DNA of 10,088 bases from Nitrospirota bacterium. GTDB taxonomy: Bacteria > Nitrospirota > Thermodesulfovibrionia > UBA6902 > BMS3Bbin08. Each line of letters starts with the position of its first letter. The first letter of the stretch is position 1. Below the pieces are notes generated by a model, which saw nothing but the letters and a program-made list of their open reading frames with translations, made no database searches and was not told the DNA's origin. The stretch covers positions 1 to 10,088 of the forward strand of contig JACQXH010000077.1 in NCBI GenBank assembly GCA_016208845.1, read 5' to 3'. The position numbers and the translations under genes were made by a program. Positions 1-5,576 of the stretch are shown piece by piece.

Positions 1-510
1 GGCGACCCTGTATCCCATTTTATCCCCTGCTCTCCTGATCATCTCTGCCAACTGGTTCACTGAGAAGGTTTCAGTCATCTGGTTGAAAATTCTCAGCTGG
101 CCTTTTTCAGCAGGCTGCATTGAAGACAAATAGACACACTGCATCGTATCTTTCAAATTCAGGAATCCTCTTGTCTGATCGCCCTTACCATAGATGGTCA
201 GAGGATGGCCTGATACTGCCTGAACAATAAACCTGTTCAATACAGTACCGAACACTTCATCGTAGTGGAAATTAGGCATAAGACGCCCATCCATATCGGT
301 TTCATCAGTGGACAGTCCGTAGACAGGCCCCTGCATCAGATCTGTCACGCGGATCCCCCATGTCCTGACATAGAACCAGAGCAGGTCCGTGTCCTGAATT
401 TTTGTTGTATGGTATAAAGAGCCGGCCTGCCTGGGGAACAGGAATCTGTCCACTCGTCCCTTATGTTCGATCTCAAGCCACCCCTCTTCAATATCAATAT
501 TCGGCGTGCC
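1..510 (-). pseudogene. C-terminal part of SQD1-like UDP-sulfoquinovose synthase, beyond an in-frame stop; runs off the left edge
   Basis: Reading the minus strand past the TAA at 511-513 in the same frame gives an uninterrupted continuation of the upstream protein. It starts GTPNIDIEEG, then has the SDR catalytic pair in YHTTK (about 350-365 in window coordinates reads further into TWGIRVTDL and QGPVYG), then YGKGDQTRGFLN and FNQMTETFSVNQLAE. These blocks follow the order of plant and cyanobacterial SQD1 and of archaeal Agl3, as I remember them. There is no second lesion down to base 1, so the stop looks recent or artefactual. No obvious ribosome binding site allows restart after the stop. 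If the stop is real, this half, which carries the catalytic Tyr and Lys and the sugar-binding region, is not made. The end of the gene lies outside the window. Confidence 0.8.
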
Positions 511-954
511 TTATTCACCCATTGTGCCGAGTTTTATTATATGACAATCCGGCCTCACCTCTTTCACCGCATAAATTATGTTTAGAGTGCTTATGAGATT
601 GTTCTGAACAGTGAAGGCGGCCTTATCTCTGTCTATCATGGAATAAGGCGCCGAGGGCTGTTCAGCATAATGAATAACAACGTCCGGAAGGTGTTCCTTA
701 AAAATGGAGAGCAGAAATTTATAATTTGTAATATCCCCGATGCAGACCTTGATCTTTTTCTTTGTGATCTCTTCCCATATCTTCGTTCTTTGAACGAGGT
801 CCGGCGTTGGAATCAATGATTCGCAATCAAGCTCAACAGCGGCGCTGCGGCGAAAATAGTTATCCACGGCGATGACTTCATGTCCCCTTTGAGAAAAATA
901 CAGGCAGGTGGGCCATCCTAAATATCCGTCAGCGCCGAGAACTAATACCTTCAA
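511..954 (-). CDS. SQD1-like NAD-dependent epimerase/dehydratase (UDP-sulfoquinovose synthase family), N-terminal 147 residues before a premature stop
   Basis: The product starts (M)KVLVLGADGYLGWP, an NAD-binding Rossmann motif with the GADGYLGW variant typical of the SQD1 family rather than the commoner GGAGFIG. It continues with VDNYFRR, CIGDITNY, EQPSAPYSMIDR and KLGTMGE. All of these are SQD1 signature blocks, including the Thr of TMGE that lies in the active site. Known family members convert UDP-glucose plus sulfite to UDP-sulfoquinovose, or in more distant members act on other NDP-sugars; the substrate here is not proven. I chose the TTG at 952-954: it overlaps the TGA of the dehydratase gene (TTGA), has AAAGGTG just upstream, and gives the family's usual N-terminus. 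The ATG at 973-975 would add seven non-homologous residues. Translation stops at TAA 511-513, where relatives have Tyr (TMGEYGTP). Confidence 0.78.
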   Translation of the reverse strand: MKVLVLGADGYLGWPTCLYFSQRGHEVIAVDNYFRRSAAVELDCESLIPTPDLVQRTKIWEEITKKKIKVCIGDITNYKFLLSIFKEHLPDVVIHYAEQPSAPYSMIDRDKAAFTVQNNLISTLNIIYAVKEVRPDCHIIKLGTMGE

Positions 955-966
955 TCCGCACCTTTG
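946..966 (-). promoter_or_regulatory. Ribosome binding site and TTG start of the SQD1-like gene, overlapping the stop of the dehydratase gene
   Basis: On the minus strand, AAAGGTG lies about 3-4 bases before TTGAAGG. The TTG start and the upstream gene's TGA overlap as TTGA, an arrangement typical of translational coupling. The alternative ATG at 973-975 has only GAAGA directly against it. Confidence 0.55.
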
Positions 967-1814
967 CAGAAGCATTCTTCGTAATTTTCAAGCACACTGT
1001 TTTTCACAAGATATCTTTGAAGCTCCTCTTTGCTCAAAGGTTTCTCCTTATGGGAAATATATGACTTTTGTGATTGTGAAATTATGCCCGGATATTTGCA
1101 CCCTATGGATTGATATATTGATTTAAAAGCAGGCGTAACAACAACCTCACCGCCTTTGGCAATAGGCACTGATTGCAGCACTGACCTTGCGGCTTCTTCT
1201 ATGGTCATAACGAACCGGGTCATCTTCTTGTCAGTTATCGTCACGGGCCCGCCGTTCCTGATCTGTTTCATAAAAAGGGGCACCACAGAGCCTCTTGATC
1301 CGAGGACATTGCCGAACCTTGTGCTGCTGAATATGGTTTTACTGTCTTTTATCAGGGCATTTGCGGCAGTTATAAGCCTTTCTCCCATGAGCTTTGAAGT
1401 ACCCATGACATTAGTAGGATTTACGGCCTTGTCACTGCTCGTAAAAAGGAGGCGCTTTACATTACAGGCTGTCGCGGCTTTTATGACGTTTTCGACACCT
1501 ATTATATTTGTCTGCACAACATCAAACGGATTGTATTCTGAAAGTATTACATGCTTGAAAGCGGCAGAGTGGATTATTATATCAATATCTTTAGACAGTT
1601 TCTCAAGCTTGTCCCTGTCCCTTATATCACCGAGAAAGCAATAGGTGTTCTTATTTTTATATTCTTCCATAAGGAAGAACATCTCAGACTCATTGTTGTC
1701 CATCAGGCGCAGCTCTGCCGGCCCAAAAGAACTGACCTGCCTGGCGATCTCGCGGCCCACGGTCCCTGCAGCTCCTGTAATAAGGATCTTTTTATTTCTA
1801 TAGAATTTTTTCAT
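951..1814 (-). CDS. CapD/PglF/WbpM-type nucleotide-sugar 4,6-dehydratase (short, soluble form) with a probable internal deletion
   Basis: This is a 287-residue extended SDR enzyme. The NAD motif TGAAGTVG is at residues 13-20, with LGDIRD at 61-66 and AAFKHV at 84-89. The active-site block FTSSDKAVNPTNVMGTSK spans 124-141, with Met137 where most SDRs have Tyr. That Ser-Met-Lys arrangement is known from WbpM-type UDP-GlcNAc 4,6-dehydratases. RFGNVLGSRGSVVPLF follows at 167-181. Relatives then have about 50 residues between GGEVFV and the C-terminal PAFK..Y block, including the conserved PGEKLYEEL. Here GGEVVV (221-226) runs straight into TPAFKSIY (227-234), so that block is missing although the frame is kept. 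The start is well supported: GGAGG sits 3 bases before the ATG. It probably makes a 4-keto-6-deoxy sugar nucleotide, if still active. The SQD1-like gene follows with overlap. Confidence 0.85.
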   Translation of the reverse strand: MKKFYRNKKILITGAAGTVGREIARQVSSFGPAELRLMDNNESEMFFLMEEYKNKNTYCFLGDIRDRDKLEKLSKDIDIIIHSAAFKHVILSEYNPFDVVQTNIIGVENVIKAATACNVKRLLFTSSDKAVNPTNVMGTSKLMGERLITAANALIKDSKTIFSSTRFGNVLGSRGSVVPLFMKQIRNGGPVTITDKKMTRFVMTIEEAARSVLQSVPIAKGGEVVVTPAFKSIYQSIGCKYPGIISQSQKSYISHKEKPLSKEELQRYLVKNSVLENYEECFCKGAD

Positions 1815-1825
1815 GGTCCTCCAAT
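1815..1825 (-). promoter_or_regulatory. Strong Shine-Dalgarno site of the 4,6-dehydratase gene
   Basis: On the minus strand the sequence reads TTGGAGGACC directly before the ATG at 1814. It is the clearest ribosome binding site in the window and fixes this start. Several neighbouring genes have no recognisable site. Confidence 0.7.
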
Positions 1826-1908
1826 CTCATGCGGATAATTGTTCAATTATAAATTTTCACAAGGGAGTTCGTCAAAAAGGCAAGGCGTCTTAAGTCAACA
1901 ACCGGATA

Positions 1909-2913
1909 CTATTTTCCCGGCTGATCTTGCAAAAGACCCCTTTCCCTGAAATAATCAAGAAGTAACCTTGCAGCATGGTCTCCGGCCCGGGCATCAGGAT
2001 GGACCCCTTTGAAAAGGACCATTTTCTCCCAGTCATCGGGCGAATTCACCAAAGTATCAATGATATCAATATCAAGATCATGGAGATCATCATAATCTTT
2101 CATGGTCCAGCGCCAGTTAAGAATGACGAAATGGACACCGTGTTCATCGCAGTATCTTTTCATTTCACGGATGATCGCTTTGGTCACGTCCTCCCTATAT
2201 GGAGGGAAAAAGCCCAGCCTGGAGCCTAGCCTTATTTTTAGAAGATCAAATAAAAATGAATTGAAATAATCTTTATAGAGCAGCGCCTTCCGCGCCAGAT
2301 ACAGTTCGTTCTTGCTATCTAAATCAAACTGGGGCTTTGTCCCTAAGAACCTGGCTGTGGGTACTATCATGCGGCGATCATAGTTGCTGTTCCTTAAAAT
2401 ATGATCTTCTATGAAAGTATATACTACAACTTTAATATTGAATTTAGGCAGATGTCTTTTCAGTGCCAATAACGCCTGATCAGAGCCGTATCCCTGAACT
2501 CCTATGTTAATCGTCTGATAAGGCATCCCTTCGAGAGTGGAGAATTTGCCTGCAAAACTGTCTTCATAGGATAAACCATGACCAAAAGTAAAGGAATCTC
2601 CGATAAAAAGGACGGAAGGTCTAAGTATATCCGTATGAAAGCCGGGACGGGGTACCCGGAAGCCGTTCTCGTCAAAATAGACCGGCGTTTTTGAATCATC
2701 ATTCATTTGAAATGTTGATTTATTCGGGATATAAGACCATCCGAGTTCAGGATCAAAACGGGCATACGAGTTCTCACTTGGTACATAATTTCCCTTGTAC
2801 GGAATGCCTGCAATACGTAAAACGCCCTCTACCAGAATGAAGACCAGCAGAAAGAGGATAAAATTCACAACAATTATAGAAAATATTCTTACGGCAGATC
2901 CCATAAAGGCCAT
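1909..2913 (-). CDS. Membrane-anchored SGNH/GDSL-family hydrolase or acyl-transferase
   Basis: From the ATG at 2913 the protein has 334 residues. A single hydrophobic segment at about 8-32 acts as an N-terminal anchor, leaving the rest outside the cytoplasm. Then come DPELGWSYIPN, NGFRVPRP and the catalytic block LFIGDSFTFGHG, with the nucleophile Ser at 107. The second block is INIGVQGYGSDQ, and a third, YTFIEDHILRN, takes the Asn-block position. Near the C-terminus is the GVHPDARAGDHAARLL motif, which holds the catalytic His (305). The usual Asp three residues before that His is Lys here. Proteins of this layout occur in exopolysaccharide clusters and are thought to add or remove acyl groups on the glycan; the actual substrate is unknown. 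The reading frame is open to an ATG at 3036, but the added residues look non-homologous and a TATAAT lies inside them. Confidence 0.75.
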   Translation of the reverse strand: MAFMGSAVRIFSIIVVNFILFLLVFILVEGVLRIAGIPYKGNYVPSENSYARFDPELGWSYIPNKSTFQMNDDSKTPVYFDENGFRVPRPGFHTDILRPSVLFIGDSFTFGHGLSYEDSFAGKFSTLEGMPYQTINIGVQGYGSDQALLALKRHLPKFNIKVVVYTFIEDHILRNSNYDRRMIVPTARFLGTKPQFDLDSKNELYLARKALLYKDYFNSFLFDLLKIRLGSRLGFFPPYREDVTKAIIREMKRYCDEHGVHFVILNWRWTMKDYDDLHDLDIDIIDTLVNSPDDWEKMVLFKGVHPDARAGDHAARLLLDYFRERGLLQDQPGK

Positions 2914-3209
2914 TTCAAATACAATTAAACGATATGTTATATTATTATAAATAAAAAATGTTTGAATTCTTATATGTTCTATCTTTAATTTTGGTTTTTC
3001 TGCTGAATCTTGAGCTGATAGCAACCGCAGGAGCATTATTAATCAGATATTGCACCCCTGGTTCTTTCCTATTTTCTCACAGCAATAGAAAAACACTGAT
3101 ATTTAAGATATCATACGGGCTCTCACATGTTCAAAGATATCAGACGGCATTTCACCGCAAGGAATTACCTGTCTTTAATTAAGACTAAATTAAAAGGAAT
3201 AATTTTACC
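2914..3209. promoter_or_regulatory. Divergent intergenic region between the SGNH hydrolase and the plus-strand GT2 gene
   Basis: This AT-rich 296-bp spacer must contain the promoters of both flanking genes. On the minus strand a TATAAT lies at 2944-2949, about 30 bases before the ATG at 2913, but I see no good -35 partner. A plus-strand frame at 2958-3182 encodes a hydrophobic then basic peptide with no ribosome binding site and no recognisable family, so I do not call it a gene. A second plus-strand frame starting at 3127 reads MFKDIRRHFTARNYLSLIK and runs into the GT2 start region. It might be a remnant of a deleted gene, but this cannot be decided from the sequence alone. Confidence 0.4.
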
Positions 3210-3902
3210 ATGCAAAAAATCAACTTGTCCGTCTTCTTCCCTTGTTATAACGAGGAACAAAATATTGGGGCCCTGTTAGACAGGACTGTCGCATTCGTTC
3301 CTGCCATAGCTTCCGATTATGAAATAATCGTTGTTGATGACGGTTCGAGCGACAACACTGCAGAAATAGCAAATAAATATTCGGCCATGGATCCCCGGAT
3401 AAAAGTCATACGGCACGAAACAAACAGGGGTTACGGCGCTGCCCTTAGAACAGGATTTTCTAATTGCCGGAAAGATTATATTTTTTTTACAGATGGCGAC
3501 AATCAGTTTGATATCACGGAGCTCACAAAATTACTTCCCTATACCGGGGACTTTGATATTGTCGCAGGTTTTAGAATAAAAAGAAAGGACAATTTTATCA
3601 GAAAAATAAATGAATTCTGTTTTAATAGAGCAGTGCGGATACTCTTTGGCCTCAAGATAAGGGATTTGAATTGCGCTTTTAAGATATACAAGAAAAAGGT
3701 ACTGGAAAGCCTGGAACTCCGCTCATCGTGGGGTTTTATAAATTCCGAGCTTTTGATCCGCGCCAGGAAAATGGGATTTACCATCAAAGAGGTGGGGGTT
3801 ACTCACTATCCCAGGCAATGGGGCTCTCAAACAGGCGCCAGCCTCAAGGTGGTAATCGGTTCCCTCAGTGAATTATTTAAATTGAGGAAGGAGATAAGAT
3901 AG
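3210..3902 (+). CDS. Family 2 glycosyltransferase, dolichol/polyprenyl-phosphate sugar synthase (DPM1)-like
   Basis: This 230-residue GT-A fold enzyme looks complete. It has FFPCYNEEQNI at 9-19, the nucleotide-binding VVDDGSSDNT at 41-50, NRGYGAALRTGF at 72-83, the metal-binding FTDGDNQFD at 93-101, and RDLNCAFKIYKK at 151-162 with the acceptor-side residues. It ends with GSQTGASLK and no C-terminal membrane segments, so it is probably a peripheral cytoplasmic enzyme that moves a sugar from a nucleotide to polyprenyl phosphate. Such lipid-linked sugars are the donors used by GT-C enzymes like the one at 5577-7244. AAAAGGAA lies about 10 bases before the ATG. It is the only gene here on the plus strand, standing alone between two spacers of nearly 300 bp. 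Unlike several neighbours it shows no lesion. Confidence 0.9.
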   Translation: MQKINLSVFFPCYNEEQNIGALLDRTVAFVPAIASDYEIIVVDDGSSDNTAEIANKYSAMDPRIKVIRHETNRGYGAALRTGFSNCRKDYIFFTDGDNQFDITELTKLLPYTGDFDIVAGFRIKRKDNFIRKINEFCFNRAVRILFGLKIRDLNCAFKIYKKKVLESLELRSSWGFINSELLIRARKMGFTIKEVGVTHYPRQWGSQTGASLKVVIGSLSELFKLRKEIR

Positions 3903-3921
3903 TTTCAATATATTTATGCAA

Positions 3922-3952
3922 TTAGCCGCTGATTTACACAGATGGACACGGA
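3922..3952 (+). repeat. Arm 1 of a long imperfect inverted repeat
   Basis: It matches the reverse complement of 4059-4087 at most positions, differing at a few bases (for example GCCGCTGATTT against GCCACGGATTA). Repeats of this kind, with TTAGCC, GATTAACACAGAT and ACACAGA, occur between genes in many environmental bacterial genomes, as I recall; their function is unknown. Confidence 0.6.
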
Positions 3953-4026
3953 AACTGAAAGAAGTTAAGAAAATGAGGAGATAATAAATTTATAATCATA
4001 ATTCTTCACCCCCGCCAACTTCATTA

Positions 4027-4095
4027 TGAATCTGTGCTTACCTGCCGACAGGCAGATCTGTGTATATCTGTGTTAATCCGTGGCTAAATTCTTTT
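4027..4095 (-). repeat. Arm 2 of the inverted repeat with a nested CTGCCGACAGGCAG palindrome
   Basis: The core arm is 4059-4087. Just outside it a second AATCTGTG (4029-4036) is separated from ATCTGTG by the hairpin CTGCC-GACA-GGCAG (4042-4055). This looks like one small repeat inserted in, or fused to, another. Confidence 0.55.
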
Positions 4096-4132
4096 TTTAC
4101 TTTTCTATTTAGTGGGTGCCTGCCGGTCCCAA

Positions 4133-4165
4133 GGATTCTGTGTACAGGCAGGTCTGTGGCCAAAT
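4133..4165 (-). repeat. Shortened third copy of the repeat
   Basis: ATTCTGTG, CAGGCAGGTCTGTG and GTGGCCAAAT appear in the same order as in the copy at 4027-4095, but the middle section is missing. It lies directly before the end of the radical SAM gene. Confidence 0.45.
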
Positions 4166-4188
4166 GCTTATCAGGTATGTTCTTCCTC

Positions 4189-4650
4189 TTATGTCCTGAA
4201 AGGGCTGAACCGTTTGAGAAATGTCCTTACTACCCTCTCACTCTTTAATTCATCCGAACCCTTGAGTATGTTCAATATGCTCCTGATTGTTTTAAAAGGA
4301 TGAAATATCGCCTTGTTGACCGCGAACATGATATAACCGGAATTACGCAGTTTCTTTAATTGTTCGCTGCTGATATGTTCACTCCAGCTCTTAAGGGTGG
4401 AAAGGTCGCCCTGGACCAGAAGGTCCTGAAAGAAATTTGAATCAAGTCTGATCTTGTCCTGCTGATAAAGATCATTAAAGAGTTTGCTGCCCGGGAGCAT
4501 GGAAAATATGCTTATCACAGGTTCATCCAGCCCTTTTCGCGCCAGATAACTCGCAAATTTTACTGTTTCTCTTGCTTCACCGGGAAGTTCTCCGGGAAGC
4601 CCTATCATAAAATAACATGTTGTTTTTATGCCTACCTTATTGGCTTCTAA
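4189..4650 (-). pseudogene. C-terminal remainder of the B12-binding radical SAM gene, out of frame with its N-terminal part
   Basis: This frame encodes LEANKVGIKTTCYFMIGLPGE, then ETVKFASYLARKG and FSMLPGSKLFNDLY, the last strands of the radical SAM barrel and the following C-terminal tail of a BchE-like protein. It is in a different frame from the N-terminal half. In relatives about 45 residues (the segment with ESGS) separate RVET from the KVGIKT block. Here RVETV and LEANKVG meet near 4650, so a piece of the gene has been lost and the frame shifted. An ATG at 4671 gives an open frame, but its first residues (MACELKQ) come from reading the upstream gene in the wrong frame, so I do not trust it as a true start. 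No ribosome binding site is evident. Confidence 0.75.
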
Positions 4651-5548
4651 CTGTTTCAACTCGCAGGCCATTGCTCGGCTGCCAGGTAATGTTCAATTTC
4701 TTTTCAATAAGCAGGTCACAGAACTCATGTAACCATTTTTTGTTAAACCCCATGTTTTCGTCTTCAAAATGAAAGTCGGACACCCCAAATCTTTTATTCA
4801 ACCCGGCCATTTCCTCAATTACCCTCGCAGGGCTTGCGACCCTCCATTTGCGCTGCCAGATCCTCGGAGTTGTACAGAACGTGCAGTTAAAGGGACAGCC
4901 GCGGCTTGAAAGCAGAGTTGTCCATCTGCCTGATGCCGAACAACCGTGAGGTTCAGCCGCAAGAAAATAATTTGCAATATTTATTAATCCCCGGTCCGGA
5001 ACGGGTAAGACATCAAGGTCCGAAATCAGGGCCCTGGGAGAGTTATAATTGATTTTGCCCCCTTCTTTATATGCTATTCCCTGTACCTTTTGATAATCAG
5101 TAAGGTTTTGAGATAATTCCAGAAGGGTAAGCTCTCCTTCACCGATAACAACGATGTCTGCATCTGTGTCCTGAAGTACAAATTCCGTCAATATAGTTGA
5201 ATGGGCGCCGCCAAGCACTACTTTTTTAGCAGGATATTTCTGTTTTATTAAGCGTATCAATTCCTTCAGGACAAGGTGGGCCGATGAATATAACGCGGAA
5301 ACACCGATTAAATTAGTGTCATCAGGGATCTCATCGAGGATCTCCTGAAAACTCATTCCCCGCAGGGTGATATTACTGTATGATGAGTATTGTGAAAATT
5401 TATTTCCTACCGAATCAATAATTTTCACATCTATATTATGCTGTTTTACGTAACTTGCCAGACACAACAGCCCGAGAGGCGGGACAACGCCGGCTGTGAC
5501 CTGAGATTTGGTGAACACCTGCGGAGGGCTAATTAGTGTTATGTGCAT
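4637..5548 (-). CDS. B12-binding-domain radical SAM protein (BchE-like), N-terminal 303 residues, truncated by a deletion/frameshift
   Basis: The product begins MHITLISPP and has the cobalamin-binding-type Rossmann domain at about 1-150 (VPPLGLLCLASYVK, IGVSALYSS, VVLGGAHSTIL, VVIGEGE). The radical SAM cluster motif SRGCPFNCTFC follows, with Cys218, Cys222 and Cys225 in the CxxxCxxC spacing that binds a 4Fe-4S cluster and S-adenosylmethionine. FEDENMGFNKKWL and ITWQPSNGLRVET are the next strands of the barrel. Residues 301-303 (RSQ) are out-of-frame sequence before the stop. Members of this class methylate or rearrange unactivated carbons, and they are common in lipid and glycan loci, but the substrate cannot be read here. 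The gene starts 28 bp after the GT-C gene ends, so they were probably cotranscribed. With the barrel incomplete the product is probably inactive. Confidence 0.82.
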   Translation of the reverse strand: MHITLISPPQVFTKSQVTAGVVPPLGLLCLASYVKQHNIDVKIIDSVGNKFSQYSSYSNITLRGMSFQEILDEIPDDTNLIGVSALYSSAHLVLKELIRLIKQKYPAKKVVLGGAHSTILTEFVLQDTDADIVVIGEGELTLLELSQNLTDYQKVQGIAYKEGGKINYNSPRALISDLDVLPVPDRGLINIANYFLAAEPHGCSASGRWTTLLSSRGCPFNCTFCTTPRIWQRKWRVASPARVIEEMAGLNKRFGVSDFHFEDENMGFNKKWLHEFCDLLIEKKLNITWQPSNGLRVETVRSQ

Positions 5549-5576
5549 GTAACTGCCCGAATATTATAAATCATCA

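Larger units (their letters stand above)
3903..4188. repeat. Convergent intergenic region carrying degenerate dispersed repeats and small palindromes
   Basis: This 286-bp spacer lies between two genes that converge. A unit beginning TTAGCC and containing ACACAGAT and ACACGGA (3922-3952) recurs inverted at 4059-4087, where the plus strand ends in TGGCTAA. A third, shortened copy in the same orientation as the second covers about 4133-4165. CAGGCAGATCTGTG at 4049-4062 matches CAGGCAGGTCTGTG at 4145-4158 in 13 of 14 positions. A stem CTGCC/GGCAG with loop GACA is at 4042-4055, and CCTGCC/GGCAGG pairs 4119-4124 with 4147-4152. No open frame here looks like a gene. I saw no clear Rho-independent terminator, although the inverted arms could slow transcription from both sides. 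Confidence 0.6.

Noticed and set aside
511..513. Recoding of TAA to an amino acid
   Set aside because: TAA ends at least two neighbouring genes normally, and no recoding signal was recognised. A mutation or sequence error is simpler.
1156..1838. Plus-strand frames of 162 and 95 residues opposite the dehydratase gene
   Set aside because: They are antisense shadows of a gene with clear SDR motifs and a strong ribosome binding site.
2914..3036. Longer N-terminus of the SGNH hydrolase from the ATG at 3036
   Set aside because: The extra 41 residues do not look like a signal or a conserved part, and a TATAAT lies inside them. The membrane anchor directly follows the ATG at 2913.
2958..3182. 74-residue plus-strand frame with a hydrophobic N-terminus in the divergent spacer
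   Set aside because: It has no ribosome binding site, low-complexity AT-rich hydrophobic composition, and no family resemblance. The second half does not look like a protein.
3903..4188. CRISPR array or transposon end
   Set aside because: The repeats are few, degenerate, unevenly spaced and in both orientations, and there is no transposase or Cas gene.
4060..4303. Two plus-strand frames of 62-63 residues across the repeat region
   Set aside because: They are made mostly of repeat sequence and the antisense of the radical SAM gene end, with cysteine-rich noise and no start signal.
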